Shown: positions 25,880-33,391 of the stretch, piece by piece | Layout of the letters: the number at the start of each line of letters is the position of its first letter | Position numbering within the stretch: position 1 is the first letter of the stretch | DNA from: Candidatus Rokuibacteriota bacterium | Lineage (GTDB): Bacteria; Methylomirabilota; Methylomirabilia; Rokubacteriales; CSP1-6 | Length of the DNA stretch: 40,899 nucleotides | NCBI GenBank assembly: GCA_003220345.1 | Contig: QHSC01000137.1 | Span: forward strand, 1-40,899 | Direction of reading: 5' to 3' | Program-made: the position numbers and the translations under genes | The notes under the pieces: generated by a model | What the model was told of the DNA's origin: nothing | The model's database searches: none | The model's input: only the letters and a program-made list of their open reading frames with translations

Positions 25880-26812
25880 ATGATGCAGATCTTCGTCAAC
25901 GCCAACTACGACTTCGTGGGCAAGCGGAAGTGGTTCTACGCGGCCTCGGGCGGGCTCATGCTCCTGAGCATCATCTGGATTCTCTTCGTGGGCGGCCTCA
26001 ACTACGGCATCGACTTCACGGGGGGTGCGCTCGTGCAGGTGCGCTACGACAAGCCGGCCTCCGTGGCTCTCGTGCGACGCGGCCTCGACGAGATCAAGCT
26101 CGGCACGGCGATCATCCAGCAGTTCGGTGATCCTCAGGAGTATCTGATTCGCCTGCCCCACGTCGCGGAAAAGCCGGACGACCTCGCGAAGCAGGTGCAG
26201 GCGGCCCTGGCCAAGGCGGCGGGCGGCTCTCTGGAGATCCGCCGCCTGGAGTTCGTCGGTCCCCAGGTGGGCCGCGACCTCCAGCTGCAGGCGCTGTACG
26301 CCGTCCTGGCCGGCATGGCCGGCATCCTGATCTACGTCGCCTTCCGCTTCCATTTCCGGGACGGCGTGATCTCCGTGGTGGCCATCGCCCACGACGTCAT
26401 CGTCACCCTGGGCGCGCTCTCCATCACCCAACGCGAGATGTCCCTGCCCGTGCTCGCCGCCCTCCTGACCATCGTGGGCTACTCGATCAACGACACGATC
26501 GTCGTCTTCGATCGTATCCGCGAAACGCGCGCCAAGGGGCTCCGGAAGGGCCAGACCATCGCCGACCTCGTCAATTCGGCCATGAACCAGACGCTGTCTC
26601 GGACCCTCCTGACCTCCTTCACGACCTTCGTCTCCGCGGTCGTGCTCCTCATCTTCGGGGGCGAGGTGCTGCGCGATTTCGCCTTCGCCCTCGTCGTCGG
26701 GGTGGTCACGGGCACCTACTCGTCCATCGCGGCGGCCTCGCTGGTCATGGACTGGGAGACGTGGAGCCGGGTTCGGACCAAGACGGCGGGCAAGGTTCCT
26801 GCGAAGGCCTGA
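25880..26812 (+). CDS. secF: protein translocase subunit SecF
   Basis: SecF partners SecD; 310 aa. It shows an N-terminal helix at about 18-38, G-I-D-F-T-G-G-A-L-V-Q-V (family motif), a short periplasmic domain, and five further helices with V-G-Y-S-I-N-D-T-I-V-V-F-D-R-I-R-E and T-L-S-R-T-L-L-T-S. The start may be ATG 25880 or 25883, which are adjacent. It is the last gene of the queA-tgt-yajC-secDF run; the 65-bp gap to rel holds a hairpin. Confidence 0.95.
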   Translation: MMQIFVNANYDFVGKRKWFYAASGGLMLLSIIWILFVGGLNYGIDFTGGALVQVRYDKPASVALVRRGLDEIKLGTAIIQQFGDPQEYLIRLPHVAEKPDDLAKQVQAALAKAAGGSLEIRRLEFVGPQVGRDLQLQALYAVLAGMAGILIYVAFRFHFRDGVISVVAIAHDVIVTLGALSITQREMSLPVLAALLTIVGYSINDTIVVFDRIRETRAKGLRKGQTIADLVNSAMNQTLSRTLLTSFTTFVSAVVLLIFGGEVLRDFAFALVVGVVTGTYSSIAAASLVMDWETWSRVRTKTAGKVPAKA

Positions 26813-26831
26813 AAATAGCCGTAGCAACCTC

Positions 26832-26853
26832 CTGATTTTAGTGGCAAAATCAG
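26832..26853. promoter_or_regulatory. AT-rich hairpin between secF and rel
   Basis: CTGATTTT-agtggc-AAAATCAG forms a perfect 8-bp stem with a 6-nt loop, extendable by CCT/AGG past one bulged base. It is strikingly AT-rich for this DNA and ends 12 nt before the rel ribosome-binding site (GGAGG, 26866-26870). It could be a weak terminator for secF or an operator or leader structure for rel. Confidence 0.45.
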
Positions 26854-26877
26854 AGGTCAACCCTCGGAGGGTAAAGG

Positions 26878-29019
26878 TTGACCCAGCTCGAGACGCTCAT
26901 AGAGGAGATTCCGAAGTACCAGCCGGGCGCCAACCTGGACCTGGTCAACCGCGCCTACCGCTTCTCCGAGCTCAGCCACCGCGGTCAGCAGCGCGCTTCG
27001 GGTGAGCCGTACCTTTCCCACCCCCTGGAAGTGGCCGGCCTCCTCGTGAACTTCAAGATGGACGTGACCACCGTCACTGCCGGCCTCCTCCACGACGTCC
27101 TCGAGGACACGGACGCGACCAAGGACGACCTCGAGCGCGAGTTCGGCCGGGAGATCGCCGAGCTCGTGGACGGGGTGACCAAGATCGGCAAGCTCGCCTT
27201 CTCCTCGCGCGAGGAGCGGCAGGCCGAGAACTTCCGAAAGATGGTCGTGGCCATGGCCCACGACCTGCGCGTGCTCATGATCAAGCTGGCCGATCGGCTG
27301 CACAACATGCGCACGCTCGACTACCTCCCGCCCGACAAGGGACGGAAGATCGCCCAGGAGACGCTCGACATCTACGCGCCCCTCGCCCACCGGCTCGGGA
27401 TGGCCAAGGTCAAGGCCGAGCTGGAGGACCTCGCCCTCCGGGTCATGCAGCCCGAGGACTACCTGGACCTGATGCGACGCGTGGCCAAGCGCCGGCTCGA
27501 GCGCGAGGCGGAGATCAACCAGCTCATCGCCATCCTTAAGGAGAAGCTGGGCGAGGTGGACATAGAGTCGAAGATCGCCGGTCGCCCCAAGCACTTCTAC
27601 TCGATCTGGAAGAAGATGCACGAGGGCGGGCGCGAGTTCGACGAGATCTACGACCTCACGGCCGTGCGCGTCTTGACCAAGACCGTGCGCGACTGCTACG
27701 GCGCGCTCGGCGTCATCCACTCGCTCTGGAAGCCCGTGCCCGGCCGCTTCAAAGACTTCATCGCCATGCCCAAGGTCAACATGTACCAGTCGCTCCACAC
27801 CACGGTCATCGGGCCCAAGGGCGACCCCGTGGAGATCCAGATCCGCACGGTGGACATGCACCGGGTGGCGGAGGAAGGCATTGCCGCCCACTGGCTGTAC
27901 AAGGAGAAGAAGAGCGGGCACGACCGGTTCGACGAGGCCTTCATGTGGCTCCGCCAGCTCATGGAGTCGCAGACGGACGTCACGGACTCGAAGGAATTCC
28001 TGGACTCCGTCCGGGTCGACCTCTTCCCCGACGAGGTGTACGTGTTCACGCCCAAGGGCGACGTGAAGGCCCTCCCCGAGGGCTCCACGCCCCTCGACTT
28101 CGCCTATGCCGTCCACACGGATGTGGGCCATCATTGTGTGGGCGCCAAGGTCAACGGCAAGCTGGTGCCTCTCCGCTACACCCTGCGGCAGGGCGACATC
28201 GTCGAGATCGTGGCCTCGCCCACCCAGCATCCGAGCCGCGACTGGCTCAAGATCGTCAAGTCGAGCCGCTCCAAGGCCAAGATCAACCAGTGGCTGAAGG
28301 TGGAGGAGCGCGCCCGCTCCCTCGAGCTCGGTCGCGAGCTCTTTGACCGCGAGGCGAAGAAGTATCGTCTGGTCCCCGCCACCCTCCTGGCCTCGGAGGA
28401 GATGAAGAAGCTCCTCGTCGAGCTCGGCTTCTCGTCCGCCGACGACCTGCTCGCCTCCGTGGGCTACGGCAAGAGCTCGGTGCACCAGGTGGTGGGCAAG
28501 CTCGCTCCCGCCGTGGTCCACGACGAGCCCGTGCCCGATCGCGCGGCCAAGACCCCGCGCAAGGCCGAGGGCGCCGTCCGTATCCGCGGGGTGGACGACG
28601 TGCTCGTGCGCTTCGGCAAGTGCTGCTCGCCCGTGCCGGGCGACGGGATCGTGGGCTTCATCACGCGGGGGCGCGGGCTGACCGTTCACGCGCGCGACTG
28701 CCTGACCGTGGTCAAGAACGTGCTCGACAAGGAGCGGCTGGTGGCCGTGGAGTGGGACGCGGGAGAGCCGGCCAAGCGCCCCGTCAAGATCGCCGTCTAC
28801 ATCGGGCATGACCGTCCGGGTATCCTCGCCGAGATCACCGCGGCCATCTCCTCCCGCCAGGGCAACATCACCAAGGCGGAGATCACCGTCACCGACGACC
28901 GGAAGGGCATCAACCATTTCGTCATCGAGGTGGAGGACCTTCAGCAGCTGCAAGGCATCATGCAGGGCATCCGCGAAGTGAAGGACATCGTGAACGTGGA
29001 AAGAGTCCGCGGCCTCTAG
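26878..29019 (+). CDS. rel: bifunctional (p)ppGpp synthetase/hydrolase Rel (RelA/SpoT family)
   Basis: This enzyme makes and degrades the stringent-response alarmone ppGpp. The 713-aa product has, in order, the HD hydrolase domain (H34, H48, H72-D73 in L-L-H-D-V-L-E-D), the synthetase domain (G-R-P-K-H-F-Y-S-I-W-K-K-M, E-I-Y-D-L-T-A-V-R-V, R-F-K-D at about 290, Y-Q-S-L-H-T-T-V), a TGS domain (V-Y-V-F-T-P-K-G-D), a zinc-finger-like segment (F-G-K-C-C-S-P-V-P-G-D) and a C-terminal ACT domain. R-F-K-D is the signature of bifunctional enzymes. The start is an unusual TTG at 26878, supported by GGAGG 7 nt upstream. A long antisense frame on the other strand is a codon-bias shadow. Confidence 0.96.
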   Translation: MTQLETLIEEIPKYQPGANLDLVNRAYRFSELSHRGQQRASGEPYLSHPLEVAGLLVNFKMDVTTVTAGLLHDVLEDTDATKDDLEREFGREIAELVDGVTKIGKLAFSSREERQAENFRKMVVAMAHDLRVLMIKLADRLHNMRTLDYLPPDKGRKIAQETLDIYAPLAHRLGMAKVKAELEDLALRVMQPEDYLDLMRRVAKRRLEREAEINQLIAILKEKLGEVDIESKIAGRPKHFYSIWKKMHEGGREFDEIYDLTAVRVLTKTVRDCYGALGVIHSLWKPVPGRFKDFIAMPKVNMYQSLHTTVIGPKGDPVEIQIRTVDMHRVAEEGIAAHWLYKEKKSGHDRFDEAFMWLRQLMESQTDVTDSKEFLDSVRVDLFPDEVYVFTPKGDVKALPEGSTPLDFAYAVHTDVGHHCVGAKVNGKLVPLRYTLRQGDIVEIVASPTQHPSRDWLKIVKSSRSKAKINQWLKVEERARSLELGRELFDREAKKYRLVPATLLASEEMKKLLVELGFSSADDLLASVGYGKSSVHQVVGKLAPAVVHDEPVPDRAAKTPRKAEGAVRIRGVDDVLVRFGKCCSPVPGDGIVGFITRGRGLTVHARDCLTVVKNVLDKERLVAVEWDAGEPAKRPVKIAVYIGHDRPGILAEITAAISSRQGNITKAEITVTDDRKGINHFVIEVEDLQQLQGIMQGIREVKDIVNVERVRGL

Positions 29020-29044
29020 TCCGCCGCCCCTCGGCCGCTCCCTC

Positions 29045-29416
29045 ATGACGCGCCCCGAGTTCGAGACGCTCGTCGAGCGGGCCCTCCGCACACTGCCCCG
29101 CCGGTTCAAGGACAAGATCAGCAACGTCGCCATCGTGGTGGAGGACTGGGCGGACGAGGAGACGCTCGAGCAGGTCGGCATCGAGCCGCCCGACACCCTC
29201 TACGGCCTCTACCGGGGCATCGATCTCACCCGTCGCGACACGTCCTACGGCAATGTCCTTCCCGACACGATCCACATCTATCAAGGGCCGATCGAGGAGG
29301 ACTGCGCTGACGCCGAGGAGATGGCCGAGCTCGTGCGCGACACCGTGATTCACGAGATCGGCCATTATTTCGGCCTCGATGACGACACGATGGAGGACAT
29401 CGAGGGCCACCAGTAG
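29045..29416 (+). CDS. small metallopeptidase-like protein (zincin, HExxH)
   Basis: The 123-aa protein belongs to the short zincin-like metallopeptidase family. It carries V-I-H-E-I-G-H-Y-F-G-L-D near the C-terminus, where two His bind zinc and the Glu is catalytic, followed by an acidic tail. Earlier marks are L-Y-G-L-Y-R-G-I and I-H-I-Y-Q-G-P-I-E. There is no signal peptide, so it is cytoplasmic. The substrate is unknown. It lies 25 nt after rel and probably shares its transcript. Confidence 0.85.
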   Translation: MTRPEFETLVERALRTLPRRFKDKISNVAIVVEDWADEETLEQVGIEPPDTLYGLYRGIDLTRRDTSYGNVLPDTIHIYQGPIEEDCADAEEMAELVRDTVIHEIGHYFGLDDDTMEDIEGHQ

Positions 29417-29490
29417 TCGCCGGGCCGATCTGCTTCGCCATACTGGCTCGCGTCTCGCCCCGGCTCCCCGCTTCTAGCTAAGTTTTTTCC

Positions 29491-29519
29491 TTGACAGCAT
29501 TTTCATTTGTCCTTATGGT
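29491..29519 (+). promoter_or_regulatory. strong sigma70 promoter of the AbiEi-like gene
   Basis: TTGACA (29491-29496), a 17-bp AT-rich spacer, and TATGGT (29514-29519). It sits in an AT-rich island (about 29480-29570) quite unlike the surrounding DNA. The expected transcription start is near 29526, inside the palindrome that follows. The TTG of the -35 box also opens a longer reading frame, but that start would lie upstream of the transcript. Confidence 0.75.
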
Positions 29520-29536
29520 TTCAGCGTACGCTGAAA
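29519..29536. promoter_or_regulatory. perfect 18-bp palindrome (operator) over the transcription start
   Basis: TTTCAGCGTACGCTGAAA has 9-bp arms with no spacer. It begins at the last base of the -10 box and covers the predicted start of transcription, the classic position of a repressor site. The winged-helix protein encoded just downstream is the obvious candidate ligand (autoregulation); that link is inferred. Confidence 0.7.
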
Positions 29537-29556
29537 ATTATGGAACAAGTGAAACC

Positions 29557-30603
29557 ATGGAGAAAACACAGAGTATCGTGCGGTCAGCGGCCCAGCGGCT
29601 TCGGGAGCTTCTTCCGAAGGCCACCGGCTGGGAGGAGCATGCCGGGCTCAAGGTCGGCGGTCAAAAGGCCGATCTCGTGATGAAATTCAAGTTCGGCGGA
29701 GACGAGCAGACCCTACTTCTCGAAATCACTTCGCTCGGCCAGCCCCGCCAGATCAGGGAGACCATCACGCGCCTGGGCGAGTTGCGGGCCGAGCTGGGAG
29801 GGGCGTACCCGGTGGCGGTGGCGCAATACATCAGCCCCCAGGGCGCGGCCATCCTGAAGCGCAACGGGCTCGGCTATCTGGACCTCTCCGGCAATTGCCA
29901 TCTCGCCTTCGGCAACGTGCTCATCGAGAAGGAAGGCAAGCCGAATCTCCGGCCCTCGACGCGGCCCCTCAAGGCGCTCTTCGCGCCCCGCGCCACCCGG
30001 GTGATCCGGGCGCTCCTCGTCGAGCCCGGCCACCTCTGGCGCCTGGACGAGCTCGCCCGGTCCGCCCAGGTCAGCCTCGGCCACGCGCACAACGTCGTGA
30101 AGCGCCTCGTCGAGCTGGCGTGGCTGGATCGGGGCGAGCAGCAGCGGATCCACCTCAGCAAGCCCGCCGACCTGCTCGACGCGTGGGTGGACGCGTACAC
30201 GTACCGGCTCAACGAGGCCACGACGTACTTCTCGCCCGAGCGGATCACGCGCAAGCTCGTGGGCGAGATCGCCCGGGTCGCTCAGGAGGAGGGCCGGCGC
30301 TTCGTCTTCACCCTCCATTCGGGAGCCGCCCTCGTCGCGCCCAATGTCCGGTTCCCCGCCATTCACTGCTATCTGGAGGGAGATCCGGAGCCGGTGGCAA
30401 AGGCCCTGGGACTCCGGCCCGGCGACGACGAGGGCAACGTCCACCTCCTCGCGCCCTACGACCCCGGCGTTTTCCACGCTCCCATCACGAAAAGCGGCGT
30501 GCCGGTGGTGTGCCTGCCGCAGCTCTATGCCGATCTCTATCACTATGAGCGCCGTGGCCGCGAACAAGCGGCCCATATCCGCCGGGAGGCCATGGGCTTT
30601 TAG
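29557..30603 (+). CDS. AbiEi-like protein: nuclease-like domain plus winged helix (orphan antitoxin/regulator)
   Basis: The 348-aa product has an N-terminal domain (about 1-130) resembling a degenerate restriction-endonuclease fold: G-G-Q-K-A-D-L-V (D39), L-L-L-E-I-T (E56, with Thr where the catalytic Lys should be), and G-Y-L-D-L-S-G-N. A winged helix follows at about 145-200 (R-V-I-R-A-L-L...L-D-E-L-A-R-S-A-Q-V-S-L-G-H-A-H-N-V-V-K-R-L). The C-terminal half includes T-L-H-S-G-A-A-L-V-A-P. This architecture matches proteins annotated as AbiEi-family type IV antitoxins, which repress their own promoters. No AbiEii nucleotidyltransferase toxin follows; two lysine-rich micro-ORFs do. ATG 29557 is chosen because the longer frame begins in the -35 box. 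Confidence 0.7.
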   Translation: MEKTQSIVRSAAQRLRELLPKATGWEEHAGLKVGGQKADLVMKFKFGGDEQTLLLEITSLGQPRQIRETITRLGELRAELGGAYPVAVAQYISPQGAAILKRNGLGYLDLSGNCHLAFGNVLIEKEGKPNLRPSTRPLKALFAPRATRVIRALLVEPGHLWRLDELARSAQVSLGHAHNVVKRLVELAWLDRGEQQRIHLSKPADLLDAWVDAYTYRLNEATTYFSPERITRKLVGEIARVAQEEGRRFVFTLHSGAALVAPNVRFPAIHCYLEGDPEPVAKALGLRPGDDEGNVHLLAPYDPGVFHAPITKSGVPVVCLPQLYADLYHYERRGREQAAHIRREAMGF

Positions 30604-30643
30604 GCCGATGACCCTCTAGGCGGGGAAGGGAGGTGACGCTTCC

Positions 30644-30715
30644 ATGAAGAAGAAAGCGAAGAAGAAGAGCGCGACGAAGCGCAAGAAGGCCACGAAGAAG
30701 GGGCGCCGGCGCTAG
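30644..30715 (+). CDS. micro-ORF 1: 23-residue Lys/Arg-rich peptide
   Basis: The ATG at 30644 is preceded by GGGAGGTGA (30628-30636), almost a perfect anti-16S match, with a 7-nt spacer. The peptide has 16 Lys/Arg in 23 residues: it opens M-K-K-K-A-K-K-K-S, and A, S, T and G are the only other residues, before a G-R-R-R end. It starts 40 nt after the AbiEi-like stop on the same strand. The composition resembles histone H1-like tails or nucleic-acid-binding peptides. The ribosome-binding site lies in a hairpin loop (GGAAG...CTTCC, 30624-30643). The function is unknown; translation is inferred from the site and from the second copy nearby. Confidence 0.55.
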   Translation: MKKKAKKKSATKRKKATKKGRRR

Positions 30716-30718
30716 CCG

Positions 30719-30736
30719 ACGTCGAATATTCGACGT
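30719..30736. promoter_or_regulatory. perfect 18-bp palindrome between the micro-ORFs
   Basis: ACGTCGAATATTCGACGT has 9-bp arms and no loop. It begins 3 nt after the stop of micro-ORF 1 and 95 nt before micro-ORF 2. Its sequence differs from the 29519-29536 palindrome. It lacks a T tract and a hairpin loop, so a protein-binding site fits better than a terminator. Confidence 0.5.
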
Positions 30737-30830
30737 TCGAGTCGAGACGGTGCCGACGAGCCGCAGGCGAGGAGACCGGCGAGGCGAGGGCTGAGTCGGA
30801 CGATTGCAGCGGAAAGGGGGTGACTTCCTA

Positions 30831-30872
30831 ATGGCGAAAAAGAAGAAGGCGGCCAAGAAGAAGAAGAAGTAG
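30831..30872 (+). CDS. micro-ORF 2: 13-residue poly-lysine peptide
   Basis: The peptide reads M-A-K-K-K-K-A-A-K-K-K-K-K. GGGGGTGA (30816-30823) lies exactly 7 nt before the ATG, the same spacing as in micro-ORF 1, and again sits in the 10-nt loop of a small hairpin (GGAA...TTCC, 30811-30828). The shared leader (GGAA, purine-rich site, GTGAC, TTCC) and shared composition suggest that the two ORFs arose by duplication. Below normal gene-calling limits, it could be a purine-run coincidence, but the leader makes that less likely. The stretch after it to 30983 shows no further gene. Confidence 0.5.
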   Translation: MAKKKKAAKKKKK

Positions 30873-30983
30873 CGTGAGGGGCTCGGTGGGAGGTGGCGGC
30901 CTTCCATCGACGCGTACCACGCTCTTTGAGCAGGTCACCCGGCGGGGGGCGGCAACGCTCCTCGCCGGGCTCCTGTCGTGCAG

Positions 30984-31181
30984 CTAGACGATCTTGACGA
31001 CCTTTCCGGCTTTGAGGCAGCGGGTGCAGACGCGCAGGCGCTGGACCGTGCCCGCGACGCCGATCTTCCCCCGCATCGAGACCAGATTGACGAGCCAGCG
31101 CCGCTTCGTGACATTGTGCGCGTGACTGATCTTGTGGCCGACGGACGGGCCTTTCCCGCACACATCGCAACGCTGAGCCAT
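30984..31181 (-). CDS. rpmB: 50S ribosomal protein L28
   Basis: The 65-aa product matches bacterial L28: [23 protein letters not shown], then R-R-W-L-V-N and [10 protein letters not shown]. Both C-x-x-C pairs are kept, so this is the zinc-binding (C+) form. ATG 31181 has AAGGAG upstream. It is a single gene convergent with the micro-ORFs and divergent from recG, with its own promoter. Confidence 0.96.
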   Translation of the reverse strand: MAQRCDVCGKGPSVGHKISHAHNVTKRRWLVNLVSMRGKIGVAGTVQRLRVCTRCLKAGKVVKIV

Positions 31182-31231
31182 GCCGACTCCTTGAGGGGAT
31201 CTGCGCCTGATTTGCCCGGACGCGAGGCCCT

Positions 31232-31260
31232 TTTATAGCATGATCGAGTGAGCGGAGCAA
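31232..31260 (-). promoter_or_regulatory. rpmB promoter
   Basis: On the minus strand TTGCTC (31260-31255), a 17-bp spacer and TATAAA (31237-31232) give a start near 31225 and a leader of about 45 nt. An opposing, weaker pair for recG (TTGCCC 31212-31217, 16 bp, TATAGC 31234-31239) overlaps it, so the two divergent genes may compete for polymerase. Confidence 0.55.
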
Positions 31261-31264
31261 CGAC

Positions 31265-33391
31265 TTGACCCCTCCCAGCCCACCATCTCTCGGGGCGGCC
31301 TCCAAGCCCGCGGCCGCGCCGGGGCCCCGCACGCGCCTCGAGGCGCTTCCCGGCGTCGGCCCGCAGCGCGCAAAGCTCCTGGCCAAGCTCGGGCTCGTCA
31401 CCATCGAGGACGCGCTCTGCCAGCACCTCCCGAGCCGCCACGAGGATCGCAGCCAGATCCTCCCCCTCGGTCGCCTCACCGTGGGCGACGCGCGCACGTG
31501 CGCGGGGACCATCGCGGGGATCAGCCCGCCTCCGCGTGGGCGCCCGCGCGTGCCCCTGACCGTCATGATCCGCGACGCGAGCGGCTTCTTGAGCTGCGCG
31601 TGGTTCAACCAGCCGTACCTGGCGCGCGTCTTCAAGCGCGGCCAGTTCCTGATCGTGCACGGGAAAGTCCAGCCGTATGGCCGCGGGCCGCTCCAGATGC
31701 AGGTCAAGGACTACGAGCTGGTCGAGGAGGGCCCGGACGAGACGCTGCACACGGGCCGCCTCGTCCCCGTCTATCCCACCACCGAGGGTCTGACCCAGCG
31801 CTCGCTTCGCCGGTTGATGAAGCGCTTGGTGGACGGATGGGCCGATCAGGTCGAGGACCCGCTCCCCTCGGCGGTCCGGGAGAAGATCGGCCTGCCTTCT
31901 CTTGGCCAGGCCATTCGGGGCGCCCATTTTCCGGAGACCGATGCCGTGCAGGCCCTGGCCCGCGGCCGGCTCGTCTTCGACGATTTCTTTCTCTTCGAGG
32001 TCGGCCTCGCCATCCGCCGTCACCGGGAGGGCCGGCGGCGAGGGCTCGCGATGAATCCCAAGGGTGACCTGGCTCGACGTCTACTCGCGGGATTACCCTA
32101 CACGCTGACCGTCGCGCAGGAGCGCGTGTGGCGGGAGATCAAGACCGACATGGCCGAGCCCTACCCGATGAACCGTCTGCTCCAGGGCGATGTCGGCTCG
32201 GGCAAGACGATCGTGGCGGCCCTGGCCATCGTGACCGCGGTGGAAGCGGGGTACCAGGCCGCGCTCATGGCGCCGACGGAGATCCTGGCCGAGCAGCACA
32301 TGATGACGCTCCAGGCGCTCCTCGAGCCCCTGGGCGTGCGCGTCGTCCTGCTGACCGGCGCCGTCAAGAGCAAGGCGAGACAATCGGCCATCGAGGCGGT
32401 GGAGAGCGGCTCGGCCGGCTGCGCCGTCGGCACGCATGCGCTGGTGCAGGGAGGCGTGGCCTTCGAGCGACTCGGGCTGGCCGTGATCGACGAGCAGCAC
32501 CGCTTCGGTGTAGGGCATCGCGCGGCGCTTCGCGGCAAGGCCGAGAGCCCCGACGTTCTCGTGATGACGGCCACGCCGATTCCCCGCACGCTCGCCCTCA
32601 CTCTCTACGGCGATCTCGAGGTGTCCGTGCTCGACGAGCTCCCGCCCGGCCGCAAGCCGGTACGGACGGAGGCCCGGGGGGAGCGGGCCCGACAGAAGAT
32701 CTATGCCTTCCTCCGCGACGAGATGGCGGCGGGCCGGCAAGTCTACGTGGTCTGTCCCCTCGTCGAGGAGTCGGAGGCCTCGGATCTGCGGGCGGCCACG
32801 GAGATGGCGGAGCGGCTCCAGCGTCAGGTCTTTCCCGAGCGCCGCGTGGGGCTCCTCCACGGCCGGCTCCGCTTCCCGGAGAAGGAGCGCGTCATGCGCG
32901 AGTTCAAGGAAGGCGCGGTCCATGTCCTGGTCTCGACCACCGTGATCGAGGTCGGCATCGACGTGCCCAACGCCTCCGTCATGCTCGTGGAGCACGCCGA
33001 GCGCTTCGGCCTCTCCCAGCTCCACCAGCTCCGCGGCCGCGTGGGGCGGGGGCCCTTCAAGAGCTTCTGCATCCTCCTGTCGGCGGCCGTGGGCGAGGAC
33101 AGCCAGCGACGCATCGAGGCGATGACGGAGACCAATGACGGGTTCAAGATCGCCGAGGTGGATCTCGCGCTCCGCGGGCCCGGCGAGTTCTTCGGCACGC
33201 GCCAGTCAGGGCTGCCGGAGTTCCGCGTGGCCGATCTCCTGCGCGACGGCGCCGTCCTGGAGCAGGCGCGCCGCGAGGCGTTCGCCGTGGTGCAGGGCGA
33301 CCCGAGCCTGCTCGCACCCGCGCAGCGGAGGCTGCGCGCCGCGCTCCTCGCGCGCTGGCGCGGCAAGCTCGACCTGGCGGGGATCGGCTGA
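31265..33391 (+). CDS. recG: ATP-dependent DNA helicase RecG
   Basis: RecG remodels stalled replication forks. The 708-aa product has a Pro/Ala-rich N-terminus, an HhH-like L-P-G-V-G-P-Q-R-A, the OB-fold wedge domain (about 75-175), and two helicase domains: Walker A G-D-V-G-S-G-K-T, motif II D-E-Q-H-R-F-G, motif III T-A-T-P-I-P-R-T and motif VI Q-L-R-G-R-V-G-R-G. The TTG at 31265 is the only in-frame start that fits, with GGAG 7 nt upstream. Its stop overlaps the rsmD ATG (TGATG). Confidence 0.95.
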   Translation: MTPPSPPSLGAASKPAAAPGPRTRLEALPGVGPQRAKLLAKLGLVTIEDALCQHLPSRHEDRSQILPLGRLTVGDARTCAGTIAGISPPPRGRPRVPLTVMIRDASGFLSCAWFNQPYLARVFKRGQFLIVHGKVQPYGRGPLQMQVKDYELVEEGPDETLHTGRLVPVYPTTEGLTQRSLRRLMKRLVDGWADQVEDPLPSAVREKIGLPSLGQAIRGAHFPETDAVQALARGRLVFDDFFLFEVGLAIRRHREGRRRGLAMNPKGDLARRLLAGLPYTLTVAQERVWREIKTDMAEPYPMNRLLQGDVGSGKTIVAALAIVTAVEAGYQAALMAPTEILAEQHMMTLQALLEPLGVRVVLLTGAVKSKARQSAIEAVESGSAGCAVGTHALVQGGVAFERLGLAVIDEQHRFGVGHRAALRGKAESPDVLVMTATPIPRTLALTLYGDLEVSVLDELPPGRKPVRTEARGERARQKIYAFLRDEMAAGRQVYVVCPLVEESEASDLRAATEMAERLQRQVFPERRVGLLHGRLRFPEKERVMREFKEGAVHVLVSTTVIEVGIDVPNASVMLVEHAERFGLSQLHQLRGRVGRGPFKSFCILLSAAVGEDSQRRIEAMTETNDGFKIAEVDLALRGPGEFFGTRQSGLPEFRVADLLRDGAVLEQARREAFAVVQGDPSLLAPAQRRLRAALLARWRGKLDLAGIG

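Noticed and set aside
26857-29196. 779-codon open frame on the - strand opposite rel
   Set aside because: rel is complete with all domains on the + strand; the antisense frame is a codon-bias shadow.
29491-29556. TTG start giving the AbiEi-like protein 22 more residues
   Set aside because: That TTG is part of the TTGACA -35 box, and the added residues lie upstream of the predicted transcription start.
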